From Bacteroidia bacterium (GTDB lineage Bacteria; Bacteroidota; Bacteroidia; Bacteroidales; UBA932), in NCBI GenBank assembly GCA_030529945.1, contig JAUMVX010000025.1:1-34240 (forward strand): a DNA stretch of 34,240 nucleotides. The letters run 5' to 3'. Shown piece after piece: positions 14,853-23,026 of the stretch. The first letter of the stretch is position 1; each line of letters starts with the position of its first letter. The notes below the pieces were generated by a model, which made no database searches, was not told the origin of the DNA, and was given only the letters and a program-made list of their open reading frames with translations. Both the position numbers and the translations under genes were made by a program.

Positions 14853-16385
14853 TCAGAGATTCAGCGGATGAGATTTCAGATAGGCCTGCACGGCGGCGAT
14901 GTCCTTGTAGAACGGCGTGTCCTCAATGAAGACGGGCACGATGGCGCGGATGTCGGAGTAGATTCTGCGGGTCGCGGGGCTGAGTGAATCCGCTATGCCG
15001 AGACAGTCGACTGCCTGTGCCAGGGCGATGTACTGGATAGCCAGCACCTGCCATACGTTTTCGATGACCTGGGCGCAGAGCAGGGCGGTGTTCGTGCCCA
15101 TACTTACTATGTCCTGGTTGTCATTGTTGTTCGGGATGCTGTGCACGTAGTTCGGCATCGCGAGCGTCTGGCACTCGGCGGTAGTGGAGGTCGCCGTGAA
15201 CTGGCAGGCCTGCATACCGTAGTTCAGCCCGAGCTTCCCGAGATTCAGGAACGGAGGCAGAATGCCGTTTATGCGGTCGTGGAAGAGATAGTTCAGCTGT
15301 CTTTCGGCGGTCATCGCCACGCGTACCATTGCTATCTTCACCTTGTCCTCTTCGAGGGAGATGTAGTCGCCGTGGAAATTGCCCCCGTGATAGACGTTGC
15401 GGGTCTGCGGATCGACTATAGGGTTGTCGCAGGCCGAGTTCAGTTCCTCTTCCAGAACGCGGCGGGCGTTCCGGAGGGTCTCATATACGGGACCGAGAAT
15501 CTGCGGGGTGCACCTGAGCGAGTAGTAGGCCTGTACCTTGTGCTCGAAGACTTTGTCGGCGCTGTGGCCGTTGTCGTAGAGCTCGTGCTCCCTCTGCTGA
15601 AGGCATCCGCTGCCTTTCGAGAGCTCACGCATCCTCCCGGCTATGACCTGCTGCCCCTCGTGACGTCTTACTTCGTTAAGAGGCTGAGCCATAAGGTCGT
15701 CGAAGGAAGACGCTATCTCGTTCATCATAACGGAGGCCAGAGTAGCCCAGTCGAGAATCTGCTCCGCCTGGAACTGGTTTACGACCCCGATGCCGGTCAT
15801 AACCGACGTTCCGTTCGTGATGGAAAGACCCTCACGGATGTGTATCTCGAATGGTTTCAGACCGTTCTCCTCCATCACTTCCTTCGAGGCCTTCCATTCT
15901 CCCTTCCAGTGCACCTCACCCTCGCCGATGAGGGTCAAGGCTATATGCGCCAGCTGGACGAGGTCTCCGCTGGCCCCGACGCTTCCGTGGCGTGGGATGA
16001 ACGGGATGATGTCGCGGTTTATGAATTCCACGAGCAGTTTCACCACCTCGGGATGCACTCCGGAGCGGCACTGCAGGAAGGTGCCCAGACGGGCGATCAT
16101 CGCGCTCTTCGCGTCGATGTCCGGCAGAGGCTCTCCGGCTCCCGTGGAATGGCTGCGTATGATATTGTACTGGAGGTCTTTGAGGAAGGCGTCATCTACT
16201 CTCCACTGGGCCATCGGGCCGAAACCCGTGTTTATGCCGTAGATTACCTTGTCCGAGGCGAATTCCTTCAGGAATTCATAGCAGCTTTCGACTTCTGCCA
16301 TCGGGAGTTCTTCGAGGCGGATCTTCCTGCCTTCGAAAAGGACCTGGCGGACATATTCGAGAGTAAATGTGAAATGATTGTCCAT
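14853..16385 (-). CDS. HAL/PAL/TAL-family aromatic amino-acid ammonia-lyase (FjTAL-like)
   Basis: A 510-residue lyase that should remove ammonia from a histidine- or tyrosine-type substrate using the autocatalytic MIO cofactor. The MIO tripeptide Ala-Ser-Gly is at 138-140 (GSVGASGDLVQLAHIAL), and the catalytic Tyr is at about 49 (IYGINTGFGPMAQ). From memory, the segments NTGFGPMAQ, LQYN-IRSHS, PQILGP, NPI-D, YHGGNFHGDYISLE and HSIPNNNDNQDIVSMGTN closely match the Flavobacterium johnsoniae tyrosine ammonia-lyase linked to pigment synthesis, and match less well the HutH of Bacteroides. The Ser-His selectivity position (78-79) is shared by HAL and FjTAL, so substrate is unresolved. No hutU, hutI or ftcD lies nearby. 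It follows the 208-residue gene by 14 bases and is probably cotranscribed with it. Confidence 0.88.
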   Translation of the reverse strand: MDNHFTFTLEYVRQVLFEGRKIRLEELPMAEVESCYEFLKEFASDKVIYGINTGFGPMAQWRVDDAFLKDLQYNIIRSHSTGAGEPLPDIDAKSAMIARLGTFLQCRSGVHPEVVKLLVEFINRDIIPFIPRHGSVGASGDLVQLAHIALTLIGEGEVHWKGEWKASKEVMEENGLKPFEIHIREGLSITNGTSVMTGIGVVNQFQAEQILDWATLASVMMNEIASSFDDLMAQPLNEVRRHEGQQVIAGRMRELSKGSGCLQQREHELYDNGHSADKVFEHKVQAYYSLRCTPQILGPVYETLRNARRVLEEELNSACDNPIVDPQTRNVYHGGNFHGDYISLEEDKVKIAMVRVAMTAERQLNYLFHDRINGILPPFLNLGKLGLNYGMQACQFTATSTTAECQTLAMPNYVHSIPNNNDNQDIVSMGTNTALLCAQVIENVWQVLAIQYIALAQAVDCLGIADSLSPATRRIYSDIRAIVPVFIEDTPFYKDIAAVQAYLKSHPLNL

Positions 16386-16399
16386 AGCAAATATGTTTT

Positions 16400-17026
16400 T
16401 TAAAAAATGATATCGAAATCGACTGTTTCCTTTCCGCAGAAGCTGCCTTTCAGACTCGCTCGTCCACAGGCGGGGTATTGTGCCGACGGGTCGGCGGAGC
16501 AGAGGGGTCTGCGCGGCCGGAGTTCGAGTGCGATGATGTCTCCCGTGCGGATGAAGATGGCTCGTGTGGCCTCGGCGATGGCCTTGCGGATGTCCTCCGG
16601 CGAAGCCCCGGAGTGCGAGAACAGGACTTGACTCTCCCGCGAAGGCTCCGGGCCGGCGTCCTCTTTCTTGAACTCGAGCCTCAGCTCGAAGCGGCTTTCC
16701 GGGCTGAACGCTGCGGTCTTGTCGGATACGGGGAAGGGGAGGAAGGAGGTGTGGTCCAGGCAGCTGGCGCAGGCCAGACCGGCTTCGCTCCCGTCCAGCA
16801 GGTCGTCCGGATAGAGCAGAACGCCGTAAGCCGCTCCGTCATAATACCTTTCGGCAAACTCCGGACCCACGCTCCTGCCCGGCCTGCTGATTCTTGCGAA
16901 GAGCACGGGGGTCCAGGAGAGACGTGTGACGAACTCCGGCACGTAGAGGTTTTCATTGTCCCTCTCCCAGGTCGTGTCCGGTCGGACGATGTATTTTCCT
17001 TCTGCGGTTCTGACTATAATGTTCAT
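16400..17026 (-). CDS. Unrecognised 208-residue protein upstream of the ammonia-lyase
   Basis: A soluble protein without signal peptide or membrane segment. I do not recognise it with confidence. A short mid-C-terminal stretch, IFIRTGDIIALEL (about residues 155-167), and an earlier FARISRPGRSVGPEF resemble fumarylacetoacetate-hydrolase-like folds, but the usual Glu-x-Glu metal motif of that family is not apparent. It is the first gene of a two-gene unit: a good -7 element lies at 17082-17089 and the ammonia-lyase gene starts 14 bases after its stop. The pairing suggests a role in using or making the lyase substrate or product. The frame uses codons like its neighbours and starts with ATG. Confidence 0.72.
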   Translation of the reverse strand: MNIIVRTAEGKYIVRPDTTWERDNENLYVPEFVTRLSWTPVLFARISRPGRSVGPEFAERYYDGAAYGVLLYPDDLLDGSEAGLACASCLDHTSFLPFPVSDKTAAFSPESRFELRLEFKKEDAGPEPSRESQVLFSHSGASPEDIRKAIAEATRAIFIRTGDIIALELRPRRPLCSADPSAQYPACGRASLKGSFCGKETVDFDIIF

Positions 17027-17081
17027 AGATTCTGTACCTGTTCCGCCCCCTCGAAATCTCCGATTCTTCAGTTTCAGACGG

Positions 17082-17089
17082 CAAAGTTA
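17082..17089 (-). promoter_or_regulatory. -7 element of the 208-residue protein / ammonia-lyase unit
   Basis: On the minus strand this reads TAACTTTG, a perfect match to TAnnTTTG. The implied start site is about 50 bases upstream of ATG 17026. A TTTG at 17119-17116 lies 26 bases upstream, too far for a canonical -33. Confidence 0.65.
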
Positions 17090-17100
17090 TTAAAAATGTC

Positions 17101-17108
17101 TATATTTG
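17101..17108 (+). promoter_or_regulatory. -7 element of cdd
   Basis: TATATTTG matches TAnnTTTG perfectly. It implies a transcription start near 17115, 15 bases before ATG 17130. It lies only 11 bases from the oppositely oriented -7 element at 17082-17089, so the two promoters must share or compete for the same DNA. Confidence 0.65.
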
Positions 17109-17129
17109 GCATTTACAAAACGCACAATT

Positions 17130-17603
17130 ATGCTGGAACATACTATCGAAATCCGATACGGGGAGTATTCTTCTCCCGAGGAGCTGTCCGCAGCGGACCG
17201 TGAACTTGCCTATGCCGCCATCGAAGCCATAAAAGGCTCCTATGCTCCGTATTCCCGTTTCAATGTGGGGGCCGCAGTGCGACTGAAGGACGGCGGCATC
17301 GTCCGGGGTGCTAATCAGGAGAACGCGGCCTTTCCGTCCGGACTCTGCGCTGAACGCACCGCGATGTTTTCGGCAAGCGCGACCCATCCGGGCGTCGCGA
17401 TGACCTCCATAGCCATAGCCGCCTCTCAGGAAGGCAAGCTCTGCAGCAGCCCGGCGACGCCCTGCGGCGCCTGCCGCCAGGTGATGGCCCAGTACCAGTT
17501 GTTAGCCGGAGAGGATATGTCCGTACTGCTTGTGGGGGATGGCAAGATTCTGAAATTCAGCAAGGTGGATGACCTGCTCCCGCTCATTTTCGACAATATC
17601 TGA
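17130..17603 (+). CDS. cdd: Cytidine deaminase
   Basis: A 157-residue zinc enzyme of pyrimidine salvage that converts cytidine or deoxycytidine to uridine or deoxyuridine. The catalytic motif Cys73-Ala-Glu75 and the PCGAC motif (Cys112, Cys115) supply the zinc ligands and the proton-shuttling Glu. The substrate-binding YSRFNVGAAV segment (41-50) is typical. ATG 17130 is chosen over the TTG at 17106 because the -7 promoter element at 17101-17108 overlaps that TTG. It is transcribed divergently from the ammonia-lyase unit and converges with mnmA. The gene is intact and of normal length for the homotetrameric class. Confidence 0.95.
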   Translation: MLEHTIEIRYGEYSSPEELSAADRELAYAAIEAIKGSYAPYSRFNVGAAVRLKDGGIVRGANQENAAFPSGLCAERTAMFSASATHPGVAMTSIAIAASQEGKLCSSPATPCGACRQVMAQYQLLAGEDMSVLLVGDGKILKFSKVDDLLPLIFDNI

Positions 17604-17661
17604 GTAACGGGGTACACGACTGATGAACAAATGAATTTAGACCAAAAAGACAAGCAAATAA

Positions 17662-19044
17662 TCAGATCGTGCCGCTTCCGATCATCTCATCCTCATCATA
17701 CCATACGGCGAACTGCCCGGGGGTGATGCCCCGCTGCGGGGAGTCGAACAGAATGTACATCGCATCGGCGCGGCGAAGCAGAGTCGCATCCTGCAGCGGC
17801 TGTCTGTAGCGGATGCGCACGCGGTAGCGTCGCGTCTGCCCGGGTGCCATCTCCAGGTCCGGCCGTATCCAGTGAAGCTCCTCCGAAGGGATGCGCAGAC
17901 AGCTGCGTGAAAGCCCCTTGTGCCTGTGGCCCTGCCCGAGATACACGGTGTTCGACTCTATGTCGGTGGCTATGACGAAAAGCGGCTCGCTGTGTCCGCC
18001 GATGTTCAGGCCCTTGCGTTGCCCGACCGTATAGAACTGCGCCCCCTCGTGACGGCCGATGATCTGCCCGTAAGGATTCGTCCTGTAGCGGGTCTTGCGC
18101 ACGTGATGTTTGCCGCTGCGGTAGGTTTCGGTCTCGAAACGTATGGAAGAGTAACTCAGCGGAGAAGATATCAGTTCGAGCTCTTCAGGACCCAGAGCCG
18201 CGAACTTCTCGGCGGAAAAATCGTTGTGCGCGACCTCGGGCGAGTACTGCCTGTCTTCCGAAATATAGCCCGTGATGCTGTGTAACGGCTTCGTGGGGTC
18301 TTTCAGCAGGGAATGAAGTACGGCGAGAGAGGAGTTGTATTGGACGCAGTCCGCATAGAAAGCGTCGAAAACTTCGACCACGTCGCCTTCGACGCTGCGG
18401 AGCTTCTGCTTGAGGAACTCCGGCAGGTCGACCTTGCCCACGAAGCAGATGCCCTGCGAGTCCTTTTTGTCCGCGGACGGCAGCTCGGCCTCGCGCGCAA
18501 TGCGCCGCACTTCGCTCTTCAGCAGTCCGCCGATGGGGAAAAGCGCCTTGCTAAGCTGCCGCTGGGTCAGACGGCAGAGGAAGTAGCTCTGGTCTTTGCC
18601 GGGATCTGTGCCTTCGAAAAGGCGATGCAGCGTCACTCCGCCGGGCGCAGTGAAACTTTCGCTCCTGCAGTAATGTCCAGTCGCGACTGCGTCGGCGCCC
18701 AATCTTTCGGCGGCTTTCAGGAAGGCGTCGAACTTTATCTCGCGGTTGCAGAGCACGTCGGGATTCGGAGTGCGGCCGTGCGCGTAGGTGTCGAACATAT
18801 AGTCCACCACCCGCTTGCGGTACTCTTCGCTCAAGTCTATGAAATAGAAGGGGATACCTATCTTGCGGGCGACCATCTCCGCTACGAAGCGGTCCTCCTC
18901 CCACTCGCAGTCGCCGTGGAGCGTCCCCTCCGTGTCGTGCCAGTTCTGCATAAACATCGCGAACACATCGTAACCCTGCTGTTTGAGCAGCAGGGCGGCA
19001 ACGCTGGAGTCCACGCCTCCGGATAGGCCTACGCAAATCTTCAT
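17662..19044 (-). CDS. mnmA: tRNA-specific 2-thiouridylase MnmA with a long insertion
   Basis: Makes the 2-thio group on wobble uridine-34 of tRNA Lys, Glu and Gln. The PP-loop GLSGGVDSS (7-14) binds ATP. Cys99 (NPDVLCNREIKF) and Cys200 (SQGICFVGK) are the catalytic pair. The C-terminal PUA-like barrel includes GQRKGLNIGG (341-350). The protein has 460 residues against roughly 360-380 for typical MnmA. The excess lies between VEGDVVEV and GQIIGRHEGAQFYTVGQRKG (about residues 224-325), in the central domain. I chose ATG 19044 over TTG 19053. It follows the exonuclease gene by 93 bases with no terminator visible, so it is probably the last gene of the dnaN transcript. Confidence 0.93.
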   Translation of the reverse strand: MKICVGLSGGVDSSVAALLLKQQGYDVFAMFMQNWHDTEGTLHGDCEWEEDRFVAEMVARKIGIPFYFIDLSEEYRKRVVDYMFDTYAHGRTPNPDVLCNREIKFDAFLKAAERLGADAVATGHYCRSESFTAPGGVTLHRLFEGTDPGKDQSYFLCRLTQRQLSKALFPIGGLLKSEVRRIAREAELPSADKKDSQGICFVGKVDLPEFLKQKLRSVEGDVVEVFDAFYADCVQYNSSLAVLHSLLKDPTKPLHSITGYISEDRQYSPEVAHNDFSAEKFAALGPEELELISSPLSYSSIRFETETYRSGKHHVRKTRYRTNPYGQIIGRHEGAQFYTVGQRKGLNIGGHSEPLFVIATDIESNTVYLGQGHRHKGLSRSCLRIPSEELHWIRPDLEMAPGQTRRYRVRIRYRQPLQDATLLRRADAMYILFDSPQRGITPGQFAVWYDEDEMIGSGTI

Positions 19045-19137
19045 AGATGACAATTAAGTTATTTTTTAGGAATCACGAATCAGTCGCTGTTCCGTCGCGT
19101 CCCGTCCGAGTTTCCGCACGGGGCTTCCCGGAGGACG

Positions 19138-20118
19138 CTATCGCCCGAACTTCGCCGAGAGCATCTTCCCCGCTTCGGCAACCTCCTCATCACTCAGAGG
19201 CTTGCCGCTCAGCGCTTCGGCGCTTGCGCGTCCTTCGCGCTTCTCCCTGTCGAACTGCTCTTTCAGGGCCTCGAACTGCCTCTTCGTGTCGAACGTGAAT
19301 TCTCCGTTCCTTATCCAGGAGAAATAGGACGGCTCGCTTTTATAGACTTCACGGGCAGTCTTGCCCTTGTGCTTGCCGAAGGTTATGACGGCTTCCCCAT
19401 CGTCATTCAGGCTGAGGCGGCCGGCATAGTCGATATTGCGGTTTCTGGTGGAGAAGGAGGCGAGAAAGTCCACGTCGTTCTTAAGAGTCTCCGGATAGCG
19501 GTCGAGCTCTCCCTTGAGCACCTTGTATGTCGCGACCGTGTCGGCCTCCGCCGAATGCGCGTTCTCGAAATCCTCGCCCCCGCAGTAGAAGCGGTAGGCC
19601 GCCTTGAGGTTTCTCGGCTCCATCGTGTGATAGATGCCCTGCACGTCCACCATCTTCACGCTGTGCAGGTCTGTAGCCTTAATCATATTCAGGATATGGC
19701 TGAACCTCGCCCTGTTTTCTGCCGAGGCGGCGGGATGGGTGTCCAGATAGGTCTGTGTGTAATAGCGGAGCCTCTCTATCTCCTCGGAAAGCATCGGCAG
19801 GTCGAACTTCGCGGAGTTGAACCCCGCCAGGTCGCTGTCCTTCAGCCAGTCCAGCACCTCCTCGATGACATCGCAGAACCGCGGGCAGTCCGTCAGTTCT
19901 CCGTCGGATATGCCGTGTACCGCCTGCGCTCCGGGCGTGATGGGCTTCTGGGCGCGTTTCTCATAATCCCAGGGCTTCAGCCTCCAGGTCTTTATCCTTT
20001 CCTCTCCGCCGGGGAGAATCTTCACGAAGCTCAGCTCGATTATCGAGTCGGACACGATATTCAGCCCCGTGCTCTCGATATCGAAGAACAGCAGGGGTCT
20101 TTTAAGTTCGAGTTCCAT
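19138..20118 (-). CDS. DnaQ-like 3'-5' exonuclease with ExoX/DUF3820-like tail
   Basis: A 326-residue DEDD-family exonuclease. Motif I is FFDIESTG (Asp13, Glu15), motif II is within DLAGFNSAKFDLPML, and motif III lies in the HSAEADTVATY segment (His and the final Asp), so it is the DEDDh type. A separate C-terminal module contains ITFGKHKGKTAREVYKSEPSYFSWI and matches the domain often attached to ExoX-type exonucleases. Position between dnaN (44 bases upstream) and mnmA suggests cotranscription with the clamp. A proofreading or repair role is plausible; it is shorter than PolC-type epsilon domains and is not the polymerase itself. Confidence 0.88.
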   Translation of the reverse strand: MELELKRPLLFFDIESTGLNIVSDSIIELSFVKILPGGEERIKTWRLKPWDYEKRAQKPITPGAQAVHGISDGELTDCPRFCDVIEEVLDWLKDSDLAGFNSAKFDLPMLSEEIERLRYYTQTYLDTHPAASAENRARFSHILNMIKATDLHSVKMVDVQGIYHTMEPRNLKAAYRFYCGGEDFENAHSAEADTVATYKVLKGELDRYPETLKNDVDFLASFSTRNRNIDYAGRLSLNDDGEAVITFGKHKGKTAREVYKSEPSYFSWIRNGEFTFDTKRQFEALKEQFDREKREGRASAEALSGKPLSDEEVAEAGKMLSAKFGR

Positions 20119-20162
20119 TTAAAATACGGCGGCTATACCGCCTACGCTTGTGTTAAGAATCA

Positions 20163-21281
20163 CTATACGGCTACAGGCATTATGATGCCGCAGATTTTCT
20201 CGCTCTCGGCCTCGTCCTCCGAAGGGAGGATGAGGGCGGCGCGGCGGGCGTCCGCAAACTTCATCACCACGTTTTCGCAGGTCATATTGCTGAGAATCTC
20301 GATGAGGAACGGGGACTTGAAGCCGATGGTGAGTTCGGCGCCGCTGTAGTCGCAGGCGATCTTGTCGTAGGCCTCGATGGCGAAGCCGAGGTCCTGGGAA
20401 GTCACTTCCAGCTGATTCTCCTTGAGTTCGAACTTCACGTGGTTCGAGGCTTTGTTAGCGCAGACGGAGATGCGGCGGATGGTGTTCAGGAAAAGCTGGC
20501 GGTCGATTTTCAGTATGTTCGAGTTCGTCTGCGGAATGACGTCCCGGTACTTCGGGTACTTCCCGTTTATGAGACGGCACACCAGAGTCGTGGAAGCGAA
20601 ACTGAATACGGCCGAAGAAGCGTCGAAACGTATCGTGACATCTTCATCATCCTTCAGCAGCAATGTCTTGAGTACTCCCGCCGCTTTCTTGTGAAGGATG
20701 AAGGAGAGCTTCTCTTCGGCTTTCACGTCGGTGGTCGTGTAGCAGATCAGCTTGTGCGAGTCCGAAGCCACGAGCGTGGTGGACCCGGTGTCGATATCGA
20801 AGAAGATGCCGTTCATCGCCGGTCTCATCTCGTCCTCGGCTGTGGCGTAGATGGTGCTGTTTATGCCTTCCAGAAGGCTGGAGGAGCGGAATGTCACCGT
20901 GGAGGCGTCGTCAGAGACTTTCTTGGTCTCGGGATAGTCCTCGGCCGGAAAGAACGGAAGGACGGAATTGCCGCTGCTCCATATGCAGTCGAATGAGCTG
21001 TCGCCGGCGGTCTTTATGCTCACCGGCTGGTCCGGCAGAGCCTTCAGCAGATCGATTATGTGTCTGGCGGGCACTGCCATCCTGCCCTCTTCGAGGGTGG
21101 AATCCACCTCCACTTCCGTCACCAGAGTCAGTTCCGAATCCGATGCGGTTATCGTCAGGATGTTTCCCTGCAGCACGAAGAGAAAGTTCTCCAGTATGGG
21201 GAGATGCGACTTCATCGGGAGTGCCTTGGAAACGTCCGTTATGCCTTTCAGCAGGCTTGCGCTAGAAACTTTAAAATCCAT
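20163..21281 (-). CDS. dnaN: DNA polymerase III beta sliding clamp
   Basis: A 372-residue clamp that dimerises around DNA and tethers polymerase III. It begins MDFKVSSASLLKGITDVSKALPMKSHLPILENFLF, the standard opening of domain I. It continues with conserved segments such as SGNSVLPFFPAEDYPE and PAMNGIFFDID, and ends CGIIMPVAV as usual for this family. I chose ATG 21281 because the in-frame extension to 21359 has no family match and because the -7 element at 21304-21311 lies upstream of this codon only. The dnaA gene, often adjacent elsewhere, is not in the window. It is first in a probable transcript with the exonuclease and mnmA. Confidence 0.96.
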   Translation of the reverse strand: MDFKVSSASLLKGITDVSKALPMKSHLPILENFLFVLQGNILTITASDSELTLVTEVEVDSTLEEGRMAVPARHIIDLLKALPDQPVSIKTAGDSSFDCIWSSGNSVLPFFPAEDYPETKKVSDDASTVTFRSSSLLEGINSTIYATAEDEMRPAMNGIFFDIDTGSTTLVASDSHKLICYTTTDVKAEEKLSFILHKKAAGVLKTLLLKDDEDVTIRFDASSAVFSFASTTLVCRLINGKYPKYRDVIPQTNSNILKIDRQLFLNTIRRISVCANKASNHVKFELKENQLEVTSQDLGFAIEAYDKIACDYSGAELTIGFKSPFLIEILSNMTCENVVMKFADARRAALILPSEDEAESEKICGIIMPVAV

Positions 21282-21303
21282 AGTCGAATCATTTATACAG
21301 CTA

Positions 21304-21311
21304 CAAAAGTA
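21304..21311 (-). promoter_or_regulatory. -7 promoter element of dnaN
   Basis: On the minus strand this reads TACTTTTG, matching TAnnTTTG, 22 bases before ATG 21281. The -33 region at the expected spacing is weak. The 119-base gap to the divergent htrA gene carries both promoters. Confidence 0.6.
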
Positions 21312-21400
21312 ATAATATTTCCGTGAAGAAAGAAAAGTATGACAAAATGTTTTTGGCATAACATTTGACTGAATATCGCCCGGTAAATTTTATTCAGGTT

Positions 21401-22834
21401 ATGAAAAAGTCGCTTATAACTATTCTGGTTGCCGTTCTTCTGAGCGGTCTCACGGCTTATGCGGTCGCGAACGGCTCTTCGAAGAGCGCAGCCGGGGCTT
21501 CCTCCGCTGTCAGTCCGGAGATGTACAGGACTGTCAACCTGGCACAGACGGACTATCCCGACTTCACCTACGCGGCCGAGTCCGCCGTGGATGCCGTCGT
21601 GTATGTCGCGGTCACCGTCACTTCGCAGTCGAACTACCAGATAGACCCGTTCTTCCGCTTCTTCTTCGGAGACATCACCCCGCAGTCGCGAGAGCAGCAC
21701 GGCAGCGGCTCGGGCGTGATCATCCGCCCGGACGGATATATCGTCACGAACAATCACGTGGTCGCCAACGCGACCAAGGTCGAAGTAACCCTGAACTCGA
21801 ACCAGACCTACGAGGCCAAGGTAATCGGAACCGACCCGGCTACCGATGTGGCTCTCATCAAAATAGAGGCCGAGGGCCTGCCTGTGGTGGACTTTGCCGA
21901 CTCTGACGATCTGCGTCTGGGCGAGTGGGTGCTCGCCATCGGCAGCCCGTATGACCTGCGCTCGACCATCACGGCAGGCATCGTGAGCGCCAAGGGCCGC
22001 ACGATGGGAAGCTCCTCCCGCGAGGGCGGCTTGAAAATCGAGTCGTTCATCCAGACCGACGCCGCGGTGAACCCGGGCAATTCCGGCGGGGCTCTCGTGA
22101 ACAAGTCCGGACAGCTTGTGGGCATAAATACCGCGATTGTCTCCCAGACAGGCTCCTATTCCGGATATTCCTTCGCGGTTCCTTCGAATATCGTGAAGAA
22201 AGTCGTGAGCGACCTCATCGATTTCGGCAGTGTGAAGAGGGCGGTGCTCGGTGTCACCATATCCGACATAAATGAAGAAATCGCTTCCGATTTGAAACTT
22301 TCTTCCCGGAAGGGAGTATATATTAATGGAGTTTCGGAGGGCAGTACCGCCGCGAAGGCCGGTATGAAGAAGGATGACATAATCATCTCCATCGGCGGAC
22401 ACGATGTGGACAAGGCTTCCGAGCTTCAGGCGAGGGTGAACAGCTTCCATCCGGGTGACGAGACCACCTGCACGGTCATACGCGGCGGTGAGCAGAAGAC
22501 ACTGAACCTAACGTTCCAGGGGACCGTCGCTGAGAACGGCACGGTTTCCGAGGACGGTTCGGTGGCTTTCTACGGCTCCAAGCTGCGCAAGGCTCCTAAG
22601 GAAGTTCTGGAGCAGTTAGGACTGAAGGGCGGCGTGGAAATCACCTCCGTGGGCGAGGGCAAGCTCCTGAGCGCCGGCGCTTCCGAGGGCTTCATCATCC
22701 TCTACGTGAACGACCAGGCGGTCAGCAAGCCTGATGACGTGATAGAGATAGCGCGGAAAGCGAAGAGAGCCATATACATCGAGGGCGTGACAGCCCGGGG
22801 AAAGGCGGCTTACTTCGGCTTCGGCAAAGAGTAG
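21401..22834 (+). CDS. HtrA/DegP-family periplasmic serine protease
   Basis: A 477-residue envelope protease and chaperone. The N-terminal hydrophobic segment (about 4-24) is a signal peptide or anchor. The trypsin-like domain carries His119 (TNNHVV), Asp149 (DPATDVALIKI) and Ser228 (NPGNSGGAL) as the catalytic triad. Two PDZ domains follow, about 245-355 (with GVYINGVSEGSTAAKAGMKKDDIIISI) and about 385-470. I chose ATG 21401 because the frame upstream of it (from TTG 21365) matches no family and MKKSLITILVAVLL is a normal signal start. It is a single gene, divergent from dnaN, closed by a strong hairpin at 22859-22894. Confidence 0.94.
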   Translation: MKKSLITILVAVLLSGLTAYAVANGSSKSAAGASSAVSPEMYRTVNLAQTDYPDFTYAAESAVDAVVYVAVTVTSQSNYQIDPFFRFFFGDITPQSREQHGSGSGVIIRPDGYIVTNNHVVANATKVEVTLNSNQTYEAKVIGTDPATDVALIKIEAEGLPVVDFADSDDLRLGEWVLAIGSPYDLRSTITAGIVSAKGRTMGSSSREGGLKIESFIQTDAAVNPGNSGGALVNKSGQLVGINTAIVSQTGSYSGYSFAVPSNIVKKVVSDLIDFGSVKRAVLGVTISDINEEIASDLKLSSRKGVYINGVSEGSTAAKAGMKKDDIIISIGGHDVDKASELQARVNSFHPGDETTCTVIRGGEQKTLNLTFQGTVAENGTVSEDGSVAFYGSKLRKAPKEVLEQLGLKGGVEITSVGEGKLLSAGASEGFIILYVNDQAVSKPDDVIEIARKAKRAIYIEGVTARGKAAYFGFGKE

Positions 22835-22858
22835 CTCCGCTCTGCGGACTCCTCTGCG

Positions 22859-22894
22859 AAAGGACGTGTCTCTGTCATCGGAGACACGTCCTTT
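22859..22894 (+). terminator. Strong hairpin after the htrA gene
   Basis: The 14-base arms AAAGGACGTGTCTC (22859-22872) and GAGACACGTCCTTT (22881-22894) pair perfectly around an eight-base loop, 25 bases past the stop. Only a short T-run (three) ends the stem. A second small hairpin (CTGCGGA with TCCGCAG, 22908-22924) follows. Confidence 0.75.
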
Positions 22895-23026
22895 CCGTTC
22901 GCTGACGCTGCGGAACGTCCGCAGACGCGGTTTTTACGCCCGAGCGCCGCGAACGCTTCCGGCGGAGCTGCCGTGATGCCTCCCGGCAGGGGCGCAAGAA
23001 GGTAACAATAATATAATATATTTAGA

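Noticed and set aside
14853-16385. Assignment as hutH of a histidine-utilisation operon
   Set aside because: No hutU, hutI, hutG or ftcD is adjacent, and recalled sequence blocks fit FjTAL better. The general HAL/PAL/TAL family name was kept instead.
15141-16403. Long plus-strand frame antisense to the ammonia-lyase
   Set aside because: It lies entirely over a strongly conserved lyase gene and its product has no recognisable domain.
21293-22450. Minus-strand frame antisense to the HtrA protease
   Set aside because: The plus strand carries the full catalytic triad and PDZ domains; the antisense product resembles nothing.
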